A stretch of DNA of 53,698 bases. It comes from Gammaproteobacteria bacterium RIFCSPHIGHO2_12_FULL_63_22. GTDB lineage: Bacteria; Pseudomonadota; Gammaproteobacteria; Xanthomonadales; Xanthomonadaceae. Positions 19,877 to 29,068 of this stretch are shown piece after piece. Position 1 is the stretch's first letter. Every line of letters begins with the position of its first letter. The notes beneath the pieces are model-generated. The model worked only from the letters and a program-made list of their open reading frames with translations, was not told the DNA's origin and did no database searches. Position numbers and translations under genes: made by a program. The stretch is from assembly GCA_001801685.1 (NCBI GenBank), contig MGYJ01000071.1, positions 1 to 53,698 on the forward strand. Reading direction: 5' to 3'.

Positions 19877-21730
19877 TCAGGGTGATTTCACTGCTGCGGG
19901 GTAGTTGATGGTGGCCGGTGGCGGCCAGCTCAGTCCGGACTCGGCCAGTCGCGCCTTGAAGTTGGGTGTGGCATCGAGGTCGAAAGGCGCGCCGCAAAAG
20001 CAGGACGTCGTCATCACCGCCAGCAGGAAGGGGCCGGCCGGACGTGAGTCCATGGCCGCGGCCAGGCGATTGGCTTCATCGCGGTCGCCTGTATTGGCTG
20101 CTGCCACCAGCTCGGCGACGCGCCATTGGCTGAACTTGGCTGCGACGCGTTCGAGACTCTTGAATCTGGCGCGAATTTCGTCGGGCGAGCGCCCTTGCGC
20201 GCGATCCAGCACGACGCGGGCCATGAAGTGGGTATCTGGCGATAGCCCGGGATTGACCGCATCAAGCTCCATTGCGGCCTCGTCAAGCCGCCCGAGCATC
20301 GTCAACGCGATGGCCCGCTTGCTAGTGGGAAGGGAGACAAGGCCCGACGCTTTCTCGAACCCAGCCAACACGTCCAGGGCTCGCTGCGCGTGTCCCGTGT
20401 GCAGCGCGACGGTAATGCGCGTGTTGGCATTGATTCGATTGAGCGGATCGCAGACGCGCGCACGCGCACTCAAGTTATCCAGGGCATCGCCGCGGCCGAA
20501 GGCGCTGGCGAACACCGGCATCCAGTTCGACGCATTGCAGCCCGGCGCCTTCAGTGCCTTGTCGATCAAGGCGGACAAACCACGCCAGTCATCACTCAGC
20601 ATTTGTCGCTCGGCCAGGGTGAGCGCGCGCTGTTGCTCGTCCTTGCTGCTGGCTGCGGCCGATGCCAGCGTCTTCAGGGCCTCTTGTTGCGCTTGCAGCC
20701 TGTCGGACTGGCTACGCTCGTCGCCCTGGAGAATATGTTCGTACAAGTCGGCCTTGGCGAAATGCGCCTCGAAGAAGTCCGGTTCAAGCGACGTGGCCTT
20801 GTCGAATTCCGCGTTCGCCAGGCGCAGTCCATCCACCAGGTCTATCCTCGGTTTGGCGTGCGCATCTTCGTAGAGCTTCAAGCCCTTCTGGTAGGTGATG
20901 AAGGCATCCACATTGCCCACGCCCGCCTTGCGCATGCGGTCGCGCTGCTTGTCGTCGAGCAGCACGTTCAGAGCGCCGGCCACTTTCTCGGCGATGTCGA
21001 GTTGCACGGCCAGCGTGTCCTGCAGCGTGCGGTCGTAGGTTTCCGACCACAAGTGGTAGCCGTCGCTGGCGCGGATCAGCTGCGCGGTGATGCGCGCACG
21101 TTCGCCCTCGCGGCGGACGCTGCCTTCCAACAGCGTGGCGACGCCGAGTTTTTCACCGATGCCGCGCAGGTCTTCGTTCTTGCCCTTGAACTGGAACGAC
21201 GATGTGCGCCCGACCACCTGCATGCCTTCGATGCGGGCGAGCGAGTTCAGTATTTCCTCGGACAGGCCGTCGGAGAAGAATTCATTGTTGGGGTCGCTGG
21301 ACATGTTGACGAAGGGCAACACGGCGATGGAGTTGGCGGCGGCTTTTTCGACCGCGCCTGCGGCGGCGGGCCGGGCTGACGCGGTTGTTGCAAGCGCCGG
21401 CGCCGGCATGTCACGCCCGCGCTCACCCAGCCAGATGCCCAGGCCGCCAATGGCCACGATGACGGCCAGCAGGCTCACTTCGGTGCGCGTTGCGCGCTGC
21501 ATGCCCCGCTCGCCGTGGTACCAGGCGAGCACTGCAGTGATGAAGAAACCAATAACGGAAATGCCGATGGCGATGCGCAACACGCCATCGGGCCAGTGGT
21601 ACGCGCCTATCAGCAAGCTCAACACCTGCAGCAGCACCCAGGCGCCGGCGGCGTAAGCCAGCAGCCATTGCGCCAGTTTTCGGCTGCGCAGGTTTTGCAA
21701 AAGCGTCGGGCCAGCCGGTTGTTGCGTCAT
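19877..21730 (-). CDS. Membrane-anchored FlgO/TolB-N-like TPR protein, type C (last of seven)
   Basis: 617 residues. The N-terminus differs from its paralogues: RSRKLAQWLLAYAAGAWVLL begins the first of three hydrophobic helices (about 16-38, 48-68, 84-103). It lacks the KRR-N/K-V opening of types A and B. A FlgO/TolB-N-like domain follows (NSIAVLPFVNMSSD, EFFSDGLSEEILNSLARI, LLEGSVRREGERARITAQLI, WSETYDRTLQDTLAVQLDIA), then TPR helices. Topology predicts the C-terminal part in the periplasm. The start overlaps the preceding gene by 4 nt. It ends WPPPATINYP and lacks the cysteine-pair tail of several paralogues. Such proteins are sometimes labelled adenylate cyclases, but no cyclase domain is present. 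Confidence 0.86.
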   Translation of the reverse strand: MTQQPAGPTLLQNLRSRKLAQWLLAYAAGAWVLLQVLSLLIGAYHWPDGVLRIAIGISVIGFFITAVLAWYHGERGMQRATRTEVSLLAVIVAIGGLGIWLGERGRDMPAPALATTASARPAAAGAVEKAAANSIAVLPFVNMSSDPNNEFFSDGLSEEILNSLARIEGMQVVGRTSSFQFKGKNEDLRGIGEKLGVATLLEGSVRREGERARITAQLIRASDGYHLWSETYDRTLQDTLAVQLDIAEKVAGALNVLLDDKQRDRMRKAGVGNVDAFITYQKGLKLYEDAHAKPRIDLVDGLRLANAEFDKATSLEPDFFEAHFAKADLYEHILQGDERSQSDRLQAQQEALKTLASAAASSKDEQQRALTLAERQMLSDDWRGLSALIDKALKAPGCNASNWMPVFASAFGRGDALDNLSARARVCDPLNRINANTRITVALHTGHAQRALDVLAGFEKASGLVSLPTSKRAIALTMLGRLDEAAMELDAVNPGLSPDTHFMARVVLDRAQGRSPDEIRARFKSLERVAAKFSQWRVAELVAAANTGDRDEANRLAAAMDSRPAGPFLLAVMTTSCFCGAPFDLDATPNFKARLAESGLSWPPPATINYPAAVKSP

Positions 21731-23856
21731 CGTGTGCCCTTCTTCGCGACAAGGGCCTGGAAGCCGGGGTCGTCGCGCAAAGAGTCCCAGTAGGGTTCAC
21801 TGCGCAGGTTCTGTGCGCTGAGCACGGCAGCGGGTGTTTGCATCAGGTGGCGCAGCAACGGAACGGCGTTCGCAGCGTCGCCATTCATGGCATGGATCCG
21901 GGCTTGGTAAACCACCCAGCCAGGGCCTTCCAACTGGTCTGCACTTTCCGGCACGAGCGATACGGCCAGCTTTCCCTGGGCGGCCGCCGCGTCGCGTTCA
22001 CCCAGGCCCGCGAGGGCCATGCCGAGTACGCAATGCCACGCGGTTTCGACGTAGCGATTGTCGGGCTTGGCGGCCAGCGCTCGCGTTGCCTCGGCCTTCA
22101 CCTGGCGATAGTTAGCCACGGCCTGCGCTTCTGCGCCCGCCAGTCGCTGGCCGAACGCCAGGTTCAACTGCCACTCGATGCGCGCAGGCAGGTAGCCATT
22201 CATGGATGCGTCTATCAAGGTGTCGCCCGAGCCAGCGATTGCAACCTGCAACTGCGTGATGGCTGCCTTGTAGTCGCGCTGCAGGAACAGATGCGTCCCG
22301 ACCAGGCCCTTCACCGCCGGCGAGCTGGAATCGGCGGCGGCCAGGTAAGCCGTCGCCCGCGGGAAGTCGCCCTCCGCCCAGGCGCACTGGAGCTTCATCG
22401 CCAAGGCGTGGGTATTGTTCGGCGACAAGGCGGCTGCGGCGTCGAGCTCTCGCACGCCGCGCTCGCAGTCGCCCATCACGACCAGGGTCACGCCATGGTG
22501 GTAGGCGATATTGGCATCGTTGGGCGAGAGCTCGCGCGCGCGCCCGAAGTTGGCATCGGATTGATCGAACTTGCCCAGCCGCCGGCTGAGGTAGCCGGCC
22601 CACATCCAGATGTCGGCGTCGTTGGGTAGCCGGGCTTTCAACGAGTCCATTACCGCCAGCGCGCCGGCGAAGTCACGCTTCACGTAGTACATGTGGACCC
22701 CGCGGGCAATTTCCGTGTGCACCGAACCGGGCGCCAGTTCGGTCGTACGGGCCAACGCATGCTCACCTTCCATCCGTAGCTTGCCGCTCGGGTCGAGACC
22801 GATCCAGCCGACGCGGAACGATTCGCGCGCGATCTGCGCCCAGGCCAGCGAGAAGTCGGGATCGAGGCGAACGGCTTCGCGATAGGCGGCCAGCGTTTCA
22901 TCGGCCTGCTGGCGGGTTTGCAGTACGCGACTGTTGAGAGCGCGGGCCTTCAGGTAGGCGTCGTAGGCCGCAGGAACCTTGGTTGGAATCTCGGCCAACG
23001 CTTCCTGCTCGCCGCGGCTGATGTTGGCCGCCAGCTGCTTGGCGATTTCCTCCGCCACTTCGCTTTGCACGGCAAAAATATCGTTTAGCGTGCGGTCGTA
23101 GATCTCGGCCCAGACGTGGTTGTCGGTGGCGGCATCGATCAACTGCACGTTGATGCGCACCTTGTTGCCGTCGCGCTGCACGCTGCCTTCCAGGATGTGC
23201 GCCACGCCAAGCTCGTTGGCGATATGCGACAGATTGTCCGGACGGCTTGCGTATTGTTGCGTGGAGGTTCGCGATATCACCTTGAGGTCGCCGATCTTGG
23301 CCAGGCCGGTGAGTATCTGGTCCTGGATGCCATCGGCGAAGTACCCGTTGGCCTTGTCTTCGCTGAGGTTCTCGAAAGGCAGGACGGCGATGGACTTGGA
23401 GGAGATGGCGGGTATCGGCGCGGCGCTGGCGCCTGACGCTGCGTTTGACGACGCGGGCGACCGTCCTGCGTCGGCAGCGACAGTCGCGACGTCCGCCGCC
23501 GCGCGGCGTGGGGCAAGCACGAACTTGTCCAGGCCAAAATAGATCAGCGCCAGCATCAGCATCGCGATGATCATGCGATTCATGCGTTGCGCTGTTTGCG
23601 GCGCGATGGATTTCTCCAGGGGCACCTCCTCGTCGCGCTTGATACCGTCGGGCGTCAGCTCGAATATCCATGCGAAGGCGAGCGCGGGAACGAAGCCTAT
23701 CGCCAGCACGATCACGACCGTGCGTGGCACCCAATCCGGCGCGCCGAACATCGGCAGCACCGTTCCCGCGACCTGGGTAATCAACCACGCAGCCACCAGG
23801 TACAAGCCGGCCATGCGGATGACGTTGCGGCGGCGAAGTTCGGCGATCAATGACAT
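21727..23856 (-). CDS. Membrane-anchored FlgO/TolB-N-like TPR protein, type B
   Basis: The ATG at 23856 begins MSLIAELRRRNVIRMAGLYL, the type B opening. An upstream in-frame ATG at 23886 lies in the preceding gene. At 709 residues it is the longest stand-alone member. Three transmembrane helices (about 14-37, 44-66, 90-108) flank a cytoplasmic loop with ELTPDGIKRD. The FlgO-like domain follows (KSIAVLPFENLSEDKANGYF, ILEGSVQRDGNKVRINVQLI, WAEIYDRTLNDIFAVQSEVA), then a long TPR array. It reads DGIQDQILTGL where most paralogues read DGISEE-[IL]-LN. It starts 2 nt after the previous stop and overlaps the next gene by 4 nt. Confidence 0.87.
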   Translation of the reverse strand: MSLIAELRRRNVIRMAGLYLVAAWLITQVAGTVLPMFGAPDWVPRTVVIVLAIGFVPALAFAWIFELTPDGIKRDEEVPLEKSIAPQTAQRMNRMIIAMLMLALIYFGLDKFVLAPRRAAADVATVAADAGRSPASSNAASGASAAPIPAISSKSIAVLPFENLSEDKANGYFADGIQDQILTGLAKIGDLKVISRTSTQQYASRPDNLSHIANELGVAHILEGSVQRDGNKVRINVQLIDAATDNHVWAEIYDRTLNDIFAVQSEVAEEIAKQLAANISRGEQEALAEIPTKVPAAYDAYLKARALNSRVLQTRQQADETLAAYREAVRLDPDFSLAWAQIARESFRVGWIGLDPSGKLRMEGEHALARTTELAPGSVHTEIARGVHMYYVKRDFAGALAVMDSLKARLPNDADIWMWAGYLSRRLGKFDQSDANFGRARELSPNDANIAYHHGVTLVVMGDCERGVRELDAAAALSPNNTHALAMKLQCAWAEGDFPRATAYLAAADSSSPAVKGLVGTHLFLQRDYKAAITQLQVAIAGSGDTLIDASMNGYLPARIEWQLNLAFGQRLAGAEAQAVANYRQVKAEATRALAAKPDNRYVETAWHCVLGMALAGLGERDAAAAQGKLAVSLVPESADQLEGPGWVVYQARIHAMNGDAANAVPLLRHLMQTPAAVLSAQNLRSEPYWDSLRDDPGFQALVAKKGTR

Positions 23857-23858
23857 GG

Positions 23859-25646
23859 TCAATTGCGCCTTTGGGCCGGTTTGCACTCGAAATCATCGTT
23901 GCCAAGGGGTCGACAGAGCGGCGGCCACCCTTTTTCCCGCCAGTAGGCCACCAGCCCGTGGCGGATCAAACCCTCTTTCGCGCGCGGATCCTCAAGCAAG
24001 TGCTGGGAGACCGGAACGGAAAGGTCCGCAAACAGGCTGTAACCAACCATACGTGCTTGTTCGTCGGCGTAGGCATCGAAGAACAGGTCGGCATCGGGAC
24101 GCAGCGCGGCGTAAAGCACGTAGGACACGTTCTCGCGGATCATGGCCCGGGCCGCCTCGTCGTCCACACCCGCTGCATTGGTCGCCCACGAAATTCCGAG
24201 GACATCCTCCTTCATCGTCCCGGGCCCGGCACGCTGCGCCTCGGCCATGGCCGCCACCGCAGCCGCGCCGTTTCCTTGCGCCAGCTCCCATTGGTAGGAG
24301 GAGGCGGCAAGCGCGTTCCCCGGATCTATCGTTGCGATCTTGCCAGCGGCTTCATCCACCAGATCCCGGCGCCCCATCAACTGCCCCAGATGTTCCACCC
24401 GCCACCAGAAGATCATGACGTACGGCTCGAGCGACACCAGGGCGCGCGCAGCGACGTAGGCGTCTGCGTGGCGGCCGACACCGGCCAGCAGTTCAGCGTA
24501 GTCCTCGCGAACGTCCGGATAGGTGGCATCGGCTTGCATCGCCTGCAGATAGAAGCGCTCCGCCTCGACCAGTTGCCCCTGGCTTCGGGACAGGTTGCCC
24601 AGCGCATGCAAGGTCATCGCGGCACCCGGCTCCAGCGACGCGGCGCGTTGGGCAGCCGCCGCCTGGAGTGCGGGGATGTCACCTAGCGCCACGCGCTCGT
24701 TCGCCGTGGTTGTCCAATAGGCCACTTCGTAGGCTAGTGACAGGGAGGCCCAGCCGGCACCGAACTCCGGCGCACGCGCCACGGCCGACTTGAGGTGCGC
24801 AATCGAGGCGGGCAGGTCCTTGCGCTTGCGATAGGTCGACCGGCCCTTGAGGTATTCGTCGTAGGCCGCCGGATCCACCGGCGTGCGCGTGGCGATCTGG
24901 GTCGCGACGCCCAGGCTCTGCTTCAATTCCTCGCTGATCTGCCGGGCGATTTCGTCCTGCAGGGCGAACACGCCTTCGAGCTTCCGGTCGTAGGATTCCG
25001 ACCAGAGGTGGAAGCCATCGGAAACGCGCACCAGCTGCGCGGTAACCCGCACCTGATCGCCGTCACGGCGCACGCTGCCTTCCAGGATATGGCTCACACC
25101 CAGCTTGCGGCCGATTTCCCGCACATCGCCGCCCTTGCCCTTGAACTCGAATACCGACGTTCGCGCAACGACCTTCAATTGCGGAACCTTGGCCAAGACG
25201 TTCAACAATTCCTCGGTCATGCCGTCGGAAAAGAATTCCTGCTCGGGATTGCTGCTCATGTTGGTGAAAGGCAGCACGGCAATGGAGTTGGGCTGGGCAG
25301 CGACCGGCGTTGCCACATCGCCTTTGCGGAACGAAGGCTGGCCGTAGAAGTACCAACCCAACGCCAGTGCAACCAGCACCGCAGCGGCAGCAAACACGCG
25401 CCTCCCGCCGACGGGACTGGGGTCGAGCTTCATCCCCTCGGGCGTGGAATCGAATATCCAGGCCATCACCACGGCAAGTGGGAACCCGAGCAGACTGACC
25501 AGGATGAAAACCCGCAAGGCCCAGGGCGGCGCGTCAAAGGCGGGAAAGCCGATGGACGCTGCTTGCACAGCCAGCCAGGCGACCACCAGATAGGCGGCGC
25601 CCACCTTGAATACCTTGCGGCGCTTGAGCTCGGCGATCAGGCTCAT
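23859..25646 (-). CDS. Membrane-anchored FlgO/TolB-N-like TPR protein, type A
   Basis: 595 residues with the type A opening MSLIAELKRRKVFKVGAAYL and the following QAASIGFPAFDAPPWALRVF. Three transmembrane helices lie at about 14-34, 45-65 and 84-101, with the cytoplasmic motif DSTPEGMK between the second and third. The FlgO-like domain (NSIAVLPFTNMSSNPEQEFF, ILEGSVRRDGDQVRVTAQLV, WSESYDRKLEGVFALQDEIA) is followed by TPRs. The tail WREKGWPPLCRPLGNDDFEC carries two cysteines also found in the genes at 33341 and 35228. It starts 1 nt after the preceding stop. The periplasmic side is inferred from positive charges before the first helix. Confidence 0.88.
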   Translation of the reverse strand: MSLIAELKRRKVFKVGAAYLVVAWLAVQAASIGFPAFDAPPWALRVFILVSLLGFPLAVVMAWIFDSTPEGMKLDPSPVGGRRVFAAAAVLVALALGWYFYGQPSFRKGDVATPVAAQPNSIAVLPFTNMSSNPEQEFFSDGMTEELLNVLAKVPQLKVVARTSVFEFKGKGGDVREIGRKLGVSHILEGSVRRDGDQVRVTAQLVRVSDGFHLWSESYDRKLEGVFALQDEIARQISEELKQSLGVATQIATRTPVDPAAYDEYLKGRSTYRKRKDLPASIAHLKSAVARAPEFGAGWASLSLAYEVAYWTTTANERVALGDIPALQAAAAQRAASLEPGAAMTLHALGNLSRSQGQLVEAERFYLQAMQADATYPDVREDYAELLAGVGRHADAYVAARALVSLEPYVMIFWWRVEHLGQLMGRRDLVDEAAGKIATIDPGNALAASSYQWELAQGNGAAAVAAMAEAQRAGPGTMKEDVLGISWATNAAGVDDEAARAMIRENVSYVLYAALRPDADLFFDAYADEQARMVGYSLFADLSVPVSQHLLEDPRAKEGLIRHGLVAYWREKGWPPLCRPLGNDDFECKPAQRRN

Positions 25647-25647
25647 G

Positions 25648-27507
25648 TCAGCGTTTGCCTGCGCATACTTTTTCTGCGTAAGGATCGAACGTCTTCAATC
25701 GCTCGACCAAGGCGACGAAGCGCGGTTCGCAGCGAATCGGGTTCAGCGCGGGGCTCATGATCGCCCAATCCATCTCGTTGCTAAGTTCCCGCGATAGTCG
25801 GTCCACATAGTCCAGAGCGAGTTGGTCCTCGCCAAGCAGCATCAACACGCTTGCCACGTGATAGTCCTCCAGTGCGTTGCCGCTGGACGGGTCCAGTCGG
25901 CTGCGCAGTGGCAAGGCCGACATGCGCACCGCCAAGGCATGGCGATCTGCCTTGCCGCTGAGTGCAGAGACTATTTCACTGCCCTGCCCGCTGGCACTGG
26001 GATTGAAAGCGGCCGCCAGCCTGTCCAGCATCTGCCTGGCTTCGCCAAGATTGCCAGACAGCAGGTCGGCCGTGGCGATGGCGCCAAGGCAGCCCTGGTA
26101 GGTCGGCGCGAACTCCAGCACGCGCAGGCAAGCCGTCCGGGCATCGGCATTGCGGCCGAGGGTGATCAGGATCCAGGCGTGGTTTTCACCAATCACCAGC
26201 GAGCGCGGATCGAGCACGGCGGCGCGTTCGATGGACACAAGGCCATTCTTGAAATCGCCGTTCGACATCAACAGGGTGCCCAGCCATTGGTGGGCCGTCG
26301 CAAAGGACGGCCTGAGCACGATGGCGCGTCGGAGCAAGGCAACGGACGTCGACCGCTGCAGGTAGTTCGTGGTGGTGTTGGACAGGGCGGCGTATGCCTC
26401 GGGTATGGCCGGGTCCAACGCCACCGCGTGAAGTGCGGCTTCGGTGGATCGCGACAACGCATCCGCCGCCGACATCCGGTCGCTGTAGGCGGGCAATACA
26501 GCGTAGGCGAGGGCAAGCCCGGCATGGGCCTGGGCCTGTTCCGGATCCGTCGCGATTGCCTTTTCGAACAGCGAGATCGCCTCAAATATTCCCTTCTCGG
26601 TGCGCGAGTGCCACAGGGCCATGCCGCGCAGGTACAGGTCGTAGGCGGCGACATTCCGGGTCGATCCGTCGCGTTGGCCCGGCTCGGCGACCGCGGCGAT
26701 CTTCACCTTCAGCTGTTCGCCGATGGCGCGGGCGATCTCATCCTGGATCACGAAGATGTCTTCGAGCTTGCGGTCGTAGGTCTGCGACCACACGTGGAAG
26801 CCGGTCTGGGCGTCGATCAGCTGCGCGGTGATGCGCACCTTGTCGCCCTGCTTGCGCACGCTGCCCTCCAGCACCATCCGCACCTTGAGCTGCTCGGCAA
26901 TGGCAGGCACTTCCATCGTCTTGCCCTTGAAGGCAAACGACGAAGTGCGCGCGGCGACCTGCAGTTCGGGCGTGCCCGCGAGTACGTTGAGGATCTCCTC
27001 GCTGATGCCGTCGGAGAAGTATTCGTTGGCCGCCTCGCCCGACATGTTGACGAAGGGCAGCACGGCGATGGAGTTGCGGCCGACAGTGGGCTTGGCTTGT
27101 GCGGCGGCCTGCGCCGTTACGGACTGCGTCGTACTGGTCACCAGGGCGGCGTCGCGGCGAGGCGCGAGCACCAGGCGGTCGAAACCGAAAAAGATCAATG
27201 CCAGCAGCAGCACGGCGATGATCATGCGGTCCATGCGTCGCGCCGTTTGCGGGGCAATGGACTCGGCCCGCGAAACCTCGGCATCACGCTTGATGCCGTC
27301 GGGCGTCAGCTCGAACACCCACGCAAAAACGAGCATCGGCACGAAGCCCAGCACCAGCACGATGACCAGACCGCGCAACGCCCAGTCGGGTACGCCGAAA
27401 GCGGGGAACAGCGTACTTGCCACCTGCACCAGCAACCATGCGCCAACCAGGTACAAGCCGGCCATGCGGATGACATTGCGGCGCTTGAGTTCGGCGATCA
27501 GGCTCAT
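25648..27507 (-). CDS. Membrane-anchored FlgO/TolB-N-like TPR protein, type B
   Basis: The ATG at 27507 (619 residues) overlaps the preceding stop as ATGA and gives the type B opening MSLIAELKRRNVIRMAGLYL. The frame is open further upstream but lacks family similarity there. Three transmembrane helices, the cytoplasmic motif ELTPDGIKRD, the FlgO-like domain (NSIAVLPFVNMSGEAANEYF, VLEGSVRKQGDKVRITAQLI, WSQTYDRKLEDIFVIQDEIA) and TPRs follow in order. A cysteine pair in the tail (IRCEPRF ... KVCAGKR) differs from the type A tail. The first 90 coding bases are nearly identical to those of the gene at 33341 although the TPR parts have diverged. Confidence 0.88.
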   Translation of the reverse strand: MSLIAELKRRNVIRMAGLYLVGAWLLVQVASTLFPAFGVPDWALRGLVIVLVLGFVPMLVFAWVFELTPDGIKRDAEVSRAESIAPQTARRMDRMIIAVLLLALIFFGFDRLVLAPRRDAALVTSTTQSVTAQAAAQAKPTVGRNSIAVLPFVNMSGEAANEYFSDGISEEILNVLAGTPELQVAARTSSFAFKGKTMEVPAIAEQLKVRMVLEGSVRKQGDKVRITAQLIDAQTGFHVWSQTYDRKLEDIFVIQDEIARAIGEQLKVKIAAVAEPGQRDGSTRNVAAYDLYLRGMALWHSRTEKGIFEAISLFEKAIATDPEQAQAHAGLALAYAVLPAYSDRMSAADALSRSTEAALHAVALDPAIPEAYAALSNTTTNYLQRSTSVALLRRAIVLRPSFATAHQWLGTLLMSNGDFKNGLVSIERAAVLDPRSLVIGENHAWILITLGRNADARTACLRVLEFAPTYQGCLGAIATADLLSGNLGEARQMLDRLAAAFNPSASGQGSEIVSALSGKADRHALAVRMSALPLRSRLDPSSGNALEDYHVASVLMLLGEDQLALDYVDRLSRELSNEMDWAIMSPALNPIRCEPRFVALVERLKTFDPYAEKVCAGKR

Positions 27508-28283
27508 GGGCGCTTCCCGGACAAGGCTTCCAGATCCTGCAACACGGCCTGGCTCATCACCCTGGTGCCCACGGCCGAGTTGATGTCGGTGATTCGGAGC
27601 CTGAGCAGGGGCACCAGGGCGGCATCGGAACGCAGGAGCGTGGCGGTGCTGTCGATATCCCGCGGCGGCAGCCCCGTGCTGCATTCGTAGTCGATCAGGT
27701 TTTCGATGCTCCGGTAGTTGTTGACCTCGGACGTCTTGTCGCCGCAGTTCGTGGCGATCGCCGTTTGCACATCGAGGGGAACCAGCATCCGGAAGGCAAC
27801 GCGGTAGCGGGAGTTGACGCCTTCGTTCTTCACGTTCTGGTACAAGCCGGTGCTGTAGACCTCGGTCGCCAGCCTGCGCAGGGTCGGATCTGCGATCAGG
27901 ACGATATTGCCGGTTGAGGTCAGCTCGTCGTAGGTGGCCCGGTATTGCACGAACTCTGCGTACTGGGTCGCCCGATACGCGGCGATCAGCAGTGCCTCAT
28001 TGGACAAGGCGAGCTTGCCCTCGAGCGCGTACAGCGTCCTTTCGGCGTTGCTTCGCACGTTTTCGTAGTAGCGATTGATGGCCTCGAATCGCCACGCTTC
28101 CACCCGCAGGTCCTCGCGCAGGCGCTGGGTGAACACAGCCGCCTTTTTGGCGGTTTCGCGCTCCTGGTTCCAATTCGACATCTGGATGCCGAGGAATACG
28201 CCCAGCACCAGCAAGACGAACTCGATGGCGATGGCCGCCCAGTTCTGTTGCTTCAAGGCCTCGGCGAAGCGGCGCAGGATCAT
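27504..28283 (-). CDS. Single-TM periplasmic protein, DUF6090-like, copy 3
   Basis: The ATG at 28283 (259 residues) overlaps the preceding stop as ATGA; the frame runs upstream without similarity to the paralogues. It opens MILRRFAEALKQQNWAA and has one transmembrane helix at about 18-36 ending in GVFLGIQMSNWN. This resembles the IGILIALQINNWNE element of DUF6090 proteins known from Bacteroidota; that link is from memory. The rest should be periplasmic. Motifs shared with both neighbours are AYRAT (102-106), RATYDELTSTG (115-125) and the cysteines C180 and C201. Function unknown. Confidence 0.82.
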   Translation of the reverse strand: MILRRFAEALKQQNWAAIAIEFVLLVLGVFLGIQMSNWNQERETAKKAAVFTQRLREDLRVEAWRFEAINRYYENVRSNAERTLYALEGKLALSNEALLIAAYRATQYAEFVQYRATYDELTSTGNIVLIADPTLRRLATEVYSTGLYQNVKNEGVNSRYRVAFRMLVPLDVQTAIATNCGDKTSEVNNYRSIENLIDYECSTGLPPRDIDSTATLLRSDAALVPLLRLRITDINSAVGTRVMSQAVLQDLEALSGKRP

Positions 28284-29068
28284 GGCGACGACTGCCCCGA
28301 CGATTCCGGGGCGGCGCCAAGCGCCTTGAGCCCATCGATAATCGTCACCTCTGTCCCATCCAGATCCAGCGTCGCGCTGATAACAAAGCTGTACTGATAC
28401 TGGAGATCGGCGAGGACCGCCGGATCGCGATGAAGGGCTGTCGCGACCGCTTCCAGTTCGGCTGGAGCGACATCCAGCTTGCATTCCTTTTCAAAGCCGA
28501 GCACGAAGCCCCGCTTGTCGCGCACATCGCTGCAGCCCGCCCGCAAGGCCTCCTGCGTGGTCAATGGGATGATCCTGCGCACCGTCTGGCGATAGGCGGA
28601 ATCGAGACCCAGCTTGTAGATGTCCTGCGGCACATCGAATGCATAGTATTGCGACAGGCTCGATTCGACCGCACCCGCCGGGAGCAAGCCAAGATGCCCA
28701 GAGGCAACGATCTGGTCCCACGTCGCGCGCACCGGAGCGATGCTGTTGATTTCCGTCGCCCGGTAGGCATTCACGACCAGCGCGCGCGGATCGGGGTCGG
28801 CCGCTCTTAACAGCTCATCGGCATCGCGAACGCTTTGGAGTACTGCGCTGTAGTAGGCACTCTGCGCACGAACTGCGCCCAGGTCTTCGCGGAGATCCCG
28901 CGTCAGCCGCCGCACGTAATCCCGGCCGAGGCGCGCATCGGCCTGCGCCTCGTTCCAGTTCGACACCTGGATACCCAGGAACACGCCAGCCACCAGCAAC
29001 ACGAACTCGATCCAGATGGCGGTCCAGTTCTGTTCCTTCAACGATTGCGACAGACGGCGAAGGATCAT
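28280..29068 (-). CDS. Single-TM periplasmic protein, DUF6090-like, copy 2
   Basis: 262 residues, opening MILRRLSQSLKEQNWTAIWI with a helix ending GVFLGIQVSNWNE. Conserved points are NAYRAT (100-105), RATWDQIVASGHLG (114-127) and the cysteines C179 and C196. It is the most divergent copy: the loop between the cysteines is shorter, and the segment after the membrane helix differs. Both ends overlap the neighbouring copies by 4 nt, so the three are probably made in fixed ratio. Function unknown; a heteromeric membrane complex of the three is a possibility. Confidence 0.82.
   Translation of the reverse strand: MILRRLSQSLKEQNWTAIWIEFVLLVAGVFLGIQVSNWNEAQADARLGRDYVRRLTRDLREDLGAVRAQSAYYSAVLQSVRDADELLRAADPDPRALVVNAYRATEINSIAPVRATWDQIVASGHLGLLPAGAVESSLSQYYAFDVPQDIYKLGLDSAYRQTVRRIIPLTTQEALRAGCSDVRDKRGFVLGFEKECKLDVAPAELEAVATALHRDPAVLADLQYQYSFVISATLDLDGTEVTIIDGLKALGAAPESSGQSSP

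Noticed and set aside
25822-27690. Plus-strand open frame of 622 codons
   Set aside because: Antisense to the type B FlgO/TPR gene at 25648, with no recognisable domain.
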